Assembly (NCBI RefSeq): GCF_001421165.1
Contig: NZ_LMKB01000005.1
Coordinates: 1,259,709 to 1,323,708, forward strand
Source: Frigoribacterium sp. Leaf8
Lineage (GTDB): Bacteria > Actinomycetota > Actinomycetes > Actinomycetales > Microbacteriaceae
Reading direction: 5' to 3'
DNA: 64,000 bases
The notes beneath the pieces were generated by a model. It was not told the DNA's origin. It saw only the letters and a list, made by a program, of their open reading frames with translations, and searched no databases. Made by a program: the position numbers and the translations under genes. Each line of letters begins with the position of its first letter. The stretch's first letter is position 1. Shown piece by piece: positions 60,342 through 64,000 of this stretch.

Positions 60342-60887
60342 TCAGTGGCGCAGCGTCGAGTTGACGTCGTCGCCGGGCACCGCGTCGACGGTGGTCCAGC
60401 TGGCCCAACGCCCGTCGACCTCGGCGACGACGCGGCCGTCGCCACAGCTGACGAGACCCGAGGTCGGCAACGGCTCGGGCAGCGTCGCGGGGTCGAGGGC
60501 CGGGCCGCCGAGGTCGCCGTCGACGGGGGTGCAGGCGGCGAGGTCGGGGCCGGTCTCGGAGGTGAACGAGAGTTCGTAGCCGGGCTCCTGCGTGTCGAGG
60601 CGCACGTCGACGTCGCGGGCGTCGCTCGGCACCCAGGCCGGCAGGAACCAGGCGACGTCGGTCGAGTCGGCCGTGCTCGGGGCGTCGGCGGCGGTGTCGA
60701 AGTGGCGCTGCTGCACCTGCTCCGCGCCAAGTGCGCTCTTCGCCGCGTCGACGGTCCCCGAGCACCCCGTGAGCGTGACGACGGCGAGCGCGGCGACGCC
60801 GAGACCGGCCGCGAGGGCGCCGCGGCGGAGGGTGGTGGGGGACGAGGAGGCGCGGGTCGCGATGGTCGCGGAGGTCGTGTCGTTCAT
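60342..60887 (-). CDS. Predicted lipoprotein upstream of the ABC system
   Basis: A 181-aa exported protein. A charged N-terminus, hydrophobic stretch GALAAGLGVAALAVVTL and lipobox LTGC predict a lipoprotein. A domain with WFLPAWVPSDARDVDVRLDTQEPGYELSF and two Cys (AACTPVDG, LVSCGDGR) may form a disulfide. No family recognised; co-transcription with the ABC genes suggests an extracytoplasmic partner. Confidence 0.72.
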   Translation of the reverse strand: MNDTTSATIATRASSSPTTLRRGALAAGLGVAALAVVTLTGCSGTVDAAKSALGAEQVQQRHFDTAADAPSTADSTDVAWFLPAWVPSDARDVDVRLDTQEPGYELSFTSETGPDLAACTPVDGDLGGPALDPATLPEPLPTSGLVSCGDGRVVAEVDGRWASWTTVDAVPGDDVNSTLRH

Positions 60888-61095
60888 GTCTACGATCCTC
60901 GCCGCGGGGCCCGGTACCGGAACATCACGTGCACCCACGGACCCGCGCGGGGGTTATCCCCCGGTGGCCCCCACTCCGTCCACAGCGGGAGTCGGTCGTA
61001 CCGGTCGGTGTCGTAGGGTCGAGAGCAGGTCCGGCACGCAGACGTCCGGACGGACGACGGACGGGGCACTCCCCTCCGGGAACGAGGGGGACATC

Positions 61096-61575
61096 GTGAC
61101 CGACCACCGAGGCCTCGGCCAGGGCGACACCGGCGCGGGGGCGACCTCGGTCGAACCACGGATCGCCCTCACGGCGACGCCGTTCGTCACCGCGATCGCC
61201 CTCTCGCCGATCATCGCGATGGGCCTCGTGGTGGTGACCATGCGGCGCGCCCTCGAACTGGCCGTCCCGGGCCGGACGGGCGTCGACGCCGGTGACCTGG
61301 GCGTCGTGCAGATCGCCTCGTTCGTGCTCTGGATCGGCATCGTGTTGCTCGCCTGGCTCGACCACCGTACGCTGCGCTCCCGCGGACTGGAGCGACCCTT
61401 CTCCTGGGCGTGGGCCCTGCTCGGCCCGCTCGTCTACCTGATCGGCCGCAGCGTCGTCGTGCGCCGCCGGGTCGGTGGCAGCGCCGCTCCGCTCTGGCTC
61501 TACCTCGGGCTGACCGTTCTCGGCTCCATCATCGCCGTGATCGTCGTCGTCTCGTCCGGGGTGCCGACGCCGTGA
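61096..61575 (+). CDS. Multi-pass membrane protein of unknown function
   Basis: A 159-aa protein with about four hydrophobic segments (VTAIALSPIIAMGLVVV, VVQIASFVLWIGIVLLAWL, WALLGPLVYLIGRSVVV and LYLGLTVLGSIIAVIVVV). WALLGPLVYLIGR resembles small actinobacterial membrane proteins with phage-shock-like layouts, but no family is assigned. GTG start after GAGGGGG. It overlaps the next small gene by 4 nt. Confidence 0.7.
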   Translation: MTDHRGLGQGDTGAGATSVEPRIALTATPFVTAIALSPIIAMGLVVVTMRRALELAVPGRTGVDAGDLGVVQIASFVLWIGIVLLAWLDHRTLRSRGLERPFSWAWALLGPLVYLIGRSVVVRRRVGGSAAPLWLYLGLTVLGSIIAVIVVVSSGVPTP

Positions 61576-61811
61576 GCGTCGTGGAGGTCAGCACCGTCGT
61601 CGTCGTCGGCCTGATCGTCGCCGTCGGCGTCGTGGCCGCCGTCGGCGTCGTCCGGCGCGGACGACGTGACCGGGCGATCGCCGCCCGCCTCGACGCCACC
61701 GACCCCGGGGCCGGGGTCCGTGCCCAGGCCGAGGCGGAACGCCGACACGAGGCCCCTCGAGGCGAGGCGGGCGGCATGTCCCGTTCGGCCGGCGGCAAGA
61801 ACTCGGCCTGA
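61572..61811 (+). CDS. Small single-helix membrane protein
   Basis: A 79-aa protein: one hydrophobic N-terminal helix (VVVVGLIVAVGVVAAVGVV) followed by a charged, probably cytoplasmic tail. GTG start in a GTGA overlap with the previous gene, so translation is coupled. Function unknown. Confidence 0.65.
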   Translation: MSVVEVSTVVVVGLIVAVGVVAAVGVVRRGRRDRAIAARLDATDPGAGVRAQAEAERRHEAPRGEAGGMSRSAGGKNSA

Positions 61812-62019
61812 CCCGCGTCGAGCTGGGAACACGATCGCCGACGGACGCGTACTGTCACACGGGTCGAAGGCGTTTTCTTGCGTCTTCATTGGCCGGTGTT
61901 GCTTGCATCCCTGCCCGTGAAGCTCATGCGACAACATCGGCATCTGGGGCACGGCTACGGACTCTTCCGCGGCCGTGCCCCTCTCTCGTGCCCGGGCGGG
62001 CCGCAGGTGCGGCCGACGC
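61812..62019. other. Gene-free, comparatively AT-rich interval
   Basis: No gene seen. The stretch 61865-61945 (around GGCGTTTTCTTGCGTCTTC) is noticeably less GC-rich than its surroundings and precedes a strong hairpin at 62020, a layout compatible with a small RNA. No known riboswitch or 6C RNA could be matched. Confidence 0.35.
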
Positions 62020-62060
62020 AAGGAGGCGCGGTGCGAGCCCCCTTCGCACCGCGCCTCCTT
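62020..62060 (+). terminator. Hairpin of the conserved stem family
   Basis: Perfect 17-bp stem AAGGAGGCGCGGTGCGA (62020-62036)/62044-62060 with a 7-nt C-rich loop. The arm AGGAGGCGCGGTGCGAG (62021-62037) is shared with 30944, 41928 and 63172. Confidence 0.8.
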
Positions 62061-62162
62061 CATGGGCGCTTCATCGGAGGCGCAGGGCCGGCGCATCGGG
62101 ACGGGCTCCAGGATGACGGTGATCCCATCCGAGGCGACCAGCCCCGAGCCGAGAGCGTGACC

Positions 62163-63146
62163 ATGAGCGACCCCCGCCCGACCCGCATCCCCGAACCCGA
62201 CCGCACGCCCGAGGGCCCTGCCTACGAGGGCCGACTGCTCGACCGCGTCGACGACGAGGTCGTCGACCAGGGCGTCGCCTTCGACCTGCGGACGCTCGTC
62301 TCGCGCCGCAGCGTGCTGGGCCTGATCGGGCTCGGGGCGGGCAGCGTCGTGCTCGCCGCCTGCACGTCGGCCACGGGGGCGGGCGGGACCGGCGCCTCCT
62401 CGACCGCCACGGCGTCGCCGAGCCCGAGCGCCTCCGCGGGCGCGGCCACCACGCTGCCGGCGGGCGAGATCCCCGACGAGACCGCCGGGCCCTACCCTGG
62501 CGACGGCTCGAACGGAGCCGACGTGCTCGAGCGGTCGGGCATCGTGCGCAGCGACATCCGGTCGAGCCTCGACGGTGGCACCACCGCGGCGGGGGTGCCG
62601 ATCACGCTGAGCATGACGGTGCTCGACATGGCGAACGGCGACGTGCCGTTCGCCGACGTCGCCGTCTACGTCTGGCACTGCGACGCGGCCGGCGGGTACT
62701 CGATGTACTCGGACGGCATCACGGGCGAGACCTACCTGCGCGGCGTGCAGGTCGCCGACGCCTCCGGCACCGTGACCTTCTCGTCGGTCTTCCCGGCCTG
62801 CTACTCGGGGCGATGGCCGCACGTCCACTTCGAGGTCTACCCCGACGTGGGGTCGATCACCGATTCGACGAACGCGATCGCGACGTCCCAGCTCGCCCTG
62901 CCCGAGGACGCGTGCCGCGCCGTCTACGCGCTCTCGGACTACGACGGTTCGACGGCCAACCTCGGGCGGGTCAGCCTCGCCGACGACAACGTCTTCAGCG
63001 ACGACAGCGGGGCACTCCAGCTGCCGTCGGTGACGGGCGACGCGACGTCGGGCTACGCACTGGCGCTGACCGTCCGCGTCGACACGGGGACGACGCCCAC
63101 CGCCGGCACCGCACCCGGTGGCGGTGGCGCCCCCGGCTCGCGCTGA
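62163..63146 (+). CDS. Intradiol-dioxygenase-like exported protein
   Basis: A 327-aa protein. About 50 acidic N-terminal residues precede SRRSVLGLIGLGAGSVVLAAC, a Tat-like motif plus lipobox. The catalytic domain shows DETAGPYPGDGSN, VPITLSMTVLDM, VYVWHCDAAGGYSMYS and RWPHVHFEVYPD, the Tyr/His iron-site context of intradiol ring-cleavage dioxygenases. A surface-anchored version may open catechol-type rings outside the cell. The C-terminal PTAGTAPGGGG tail is low complexity. Confidence 0.82.
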   Translation: MSDPRPTRIPEPDRTPEGPAYEGRLLDRVDDEVVDQGVAFDLRTLVSRRSVLGLIGLGAGSVVLAACTSATGAGGTGASSTATASPSPSASAGAATTLPAGEIPDETAGPYPGDGSNGADVLERSGIVRSDIRSSLDGGTTAAGVPITLSMTVLDMANGDVPFADVAVYVWHCDAAGGYSMYSDGITGETYLRGVQVADASGTVTFSSVFPACYSGRWPHVHFEVYPDVGSITDSTNAIATSQLALPEDACRAVYALSDYDGSTANLGRVSLADDNVFSDDSGALQLPSVTGDATSGYALALTVRVDTGTTPTAGTAPGGGGAPGSR

Positions 63147-63171
63147 GCCGCTGAGACCTCATGGCGACGGA

Positions 63172-63210
63172 AGGAGGCGCGGTGCGAGACCTCCTCGCAC
63201 CGCGCCTCCT
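63172..63210. terminator. Terminator of the conserved stem family
   Basis: Perfect 17-bp stem AGGAGGCGCGGTGCGAG (63172-63188)/63194-63210 with a 5-nt loop, between the convergent dioxygenase and GH16 stops. Confidence 0.85.
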
Positions 63211-63221
63211 CGGGTCGTCGC

Positions 63222-64000
63222 CTACCGGTACACGCGCACGTAGTCGACCTTCATCTGCTGCGGCAGCGGTGTGCTGCCGTCGGGGTAGCCGGGCCAGGCA
63301 CCTCCGACCGCGACGTTGAGGATGATGAAGAAGGGCTTGTCGAAGACCCACGGGTCGCCGCCCGTGCTGGCCGGCGTGACCTGGTGGTAGACCTGCCCGT
63401 CGACCGACCAGGTGATCGAGCCGGGTGCCCAGTCGACCGCGAAGGTGTGGAAGTCGTCGGCGATCGACCACCCCTGCGGGTGCTGCCACGTGCTGGTCAG
63501 GCCCTCACCGCCCGAGTAGCCGGGGCCGTGCACGGTGCCGTGCACGCGGTGCGGCTCGAAGCCGACGTTCTCCATGATGTCGATCTCGCCCGCGCTCGGC
63601 CACGCGTTCGTGGGCAGGTCGGCCCCGAGCATCCAGAAGGCCGGCCAGATGCCCTGGCCGCGCGGGATCTGGATGCGCGCCTCGACCCGGCCGTACTGCG
63701 CCGTGTACTTGTTCTGCGTGGTCAGCCGGGCCGAGGTGTACGACCCGTCGCCCTCGCGCTTCGCGGTGATCACGAGGTTGCCGTTGCCGTCCAGGGCCGA
63801 GTTCGACCGCGAGTTCGTGTAGTTCTGCAGCTCGCCGTTGCCCCAGCCGCCCCCACCGGTCTCGAGGTTCCAGACCGAGGGGTCGGGGGCGCTGCCCGCG
63901 CCGCCGTCGAACTCCTGGGACCAGACGATCGCCTGCTGGGCGGAGGTCGCGGCCGAGGCCGGGGCGGGCGTGGCGGCGACCGTGGTCGCGGCGAGCGCCG
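63222..64000 (-). CDS. GH16 endo-beta-glucanase, 5' end beyond the window
   Basis: A partial gene (about 259 codons visible; the start lies past 64000). The visible N-terminus still contains signal-peptide-like ALAATTVAATPAPASA, then IVWSQEFDGGAGSAPDPSVWNLE. GQGIWPAFWML and WPSAGEIDIMENVG carry the GH16 catalytic motif E-x-D-x-x-E; the domain ends KPFFIILNVAVGGAWPGYPDGSTPLPQQMKVDYVRVYR. Secreted laminarinase-type (beta-1,3-glucanase) activity is likely. Internal Met codons near 63773 are not the start because homologous sequence continues upstream. Confidence 0.88.
   Translation of the reverse strand, partial: ALAATTVAATPAPASAATSAQQAIVWSQEFDGGAGSAPDPSVWNLETGGGGWGNGELQNYTNSRSNSALDGNGNLVITAKREGDGSYTSARLTTQNKYTAQYGRVEARIQIPRGQGIWPAFWMLGADLPTNAWPSAGEIDIMENVGFEPHRVHGTVHGPGYSGGEGLTSTWQHPQGWSIADDFHTFAVDWAPGSITWSVDGQVYHQVTPASTGGDPWVFDKPFFIILNVAVGGAWPGYPDGSTPLPQQMKVDYVRVYR

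Noticed and set aside
62020-62060. 6C RNA-like C-rich loop
   Set aside because: Only a single C-run of five and one hairpin; the 6C motif needs two C-loop stems.
63222-63773. GH16 gene as a complete 183-codon gene starting at 63773
   Set aside because: The homologous N-terminal domain and signal-peptide sequence continue in frame up to the window edge, so the gene is truncated by the window.

Overview
The window is a 64 kb piece of a high-GC actinobacterial chromosome. Strong codon bias, many GTG starts, ATGA/GTGA stop-start overlaps, leaderless promoters, LAxTG (class E sortase) anchors, Azt-type zinc uptake and CmtR/KmtR-like metal sensors point to Microbacteriaceae (Frigoribacterium/Curtobacterium-like). 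That placement is inference from gene content; no rRNA or tRNA gene was seen. No insertion sequence, prophage or CRISPR array was found.

Layout. 0.1-12.7 kb: a catabolic island. A minus-strand operon (four-carbon acid-sugar kinase, PdxA2-type dehydrogenase, DeoR regulator) is divergent from a plus-strand operon (Dpp-type ABC transporter, aldo/keto reductase, HpcH/HpaI aldolase, BNR sialidase-like protein, SDR). 13-18.7 kb: a small repetitive protein, a Gfo/Idh plus sugar-isomerase pair divergent from an MFS transporter, an EEP-family hydrolase and a DUF2238-like membrane protein that collides with a convergent glycosyltransferase. 19.6-25.7 kb: LigC-type ligase, LigD-type polymerase domain, a sortase-anchored lamin-tail/phytase-like surface protein and a PhzF homologue. 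25.8-30.9 kb: zinc uptake, aztA divergent from aztB-aztD-aztC-aztD2, over a Zur-like box. 31.2-37 kb: AraC regulator, VOC and DUF1905 proteins, then a pap2-dedA-response regulator-kinase operon that looks like lipid-carrier recycling. 37.4-44.5 kb: DUF2231 protein, rhodanese, two metal-efflux/ArsR units (CDF-KmtR, CDF-CmtR), ZIP and MarR. 44.5-45.1 kb: a repeat-rich intergenic region. 45.1-64 kb: methyltransferase, Nei glycosylase, PHP phosphoesterase divergent from a LAFTG protein, ABC exporter, PadR/HAAS pair, formate/nitrite-type transporter, MacB-like ABC system, intradiol dioxygenase and a truncated GH16 glucanase.

The most unusual structure is not a gene. (i) The 9-mer GGAGGCGCG/CGCGCCTCC occurs about 60 times, inside and outside genes. 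(ii) Four intergenic hairpins share the same 17-nt stem built from that 9-mer. (iii) A family of palindromes of constant 66-nt length lies in intergenic gaps and shows one compensatory base-pair change. (iv) Perfect 31-bp direct repeats bracket the cmtR/CDF pair. Regulatory sites tie several units together: PHO-box-like 11-nt direct repeats precede both LAFTG surface proteins, a Zur-like box lies between the azt promoters, and dyads overlap the start codons of cmtR and the kmtR-like gene.
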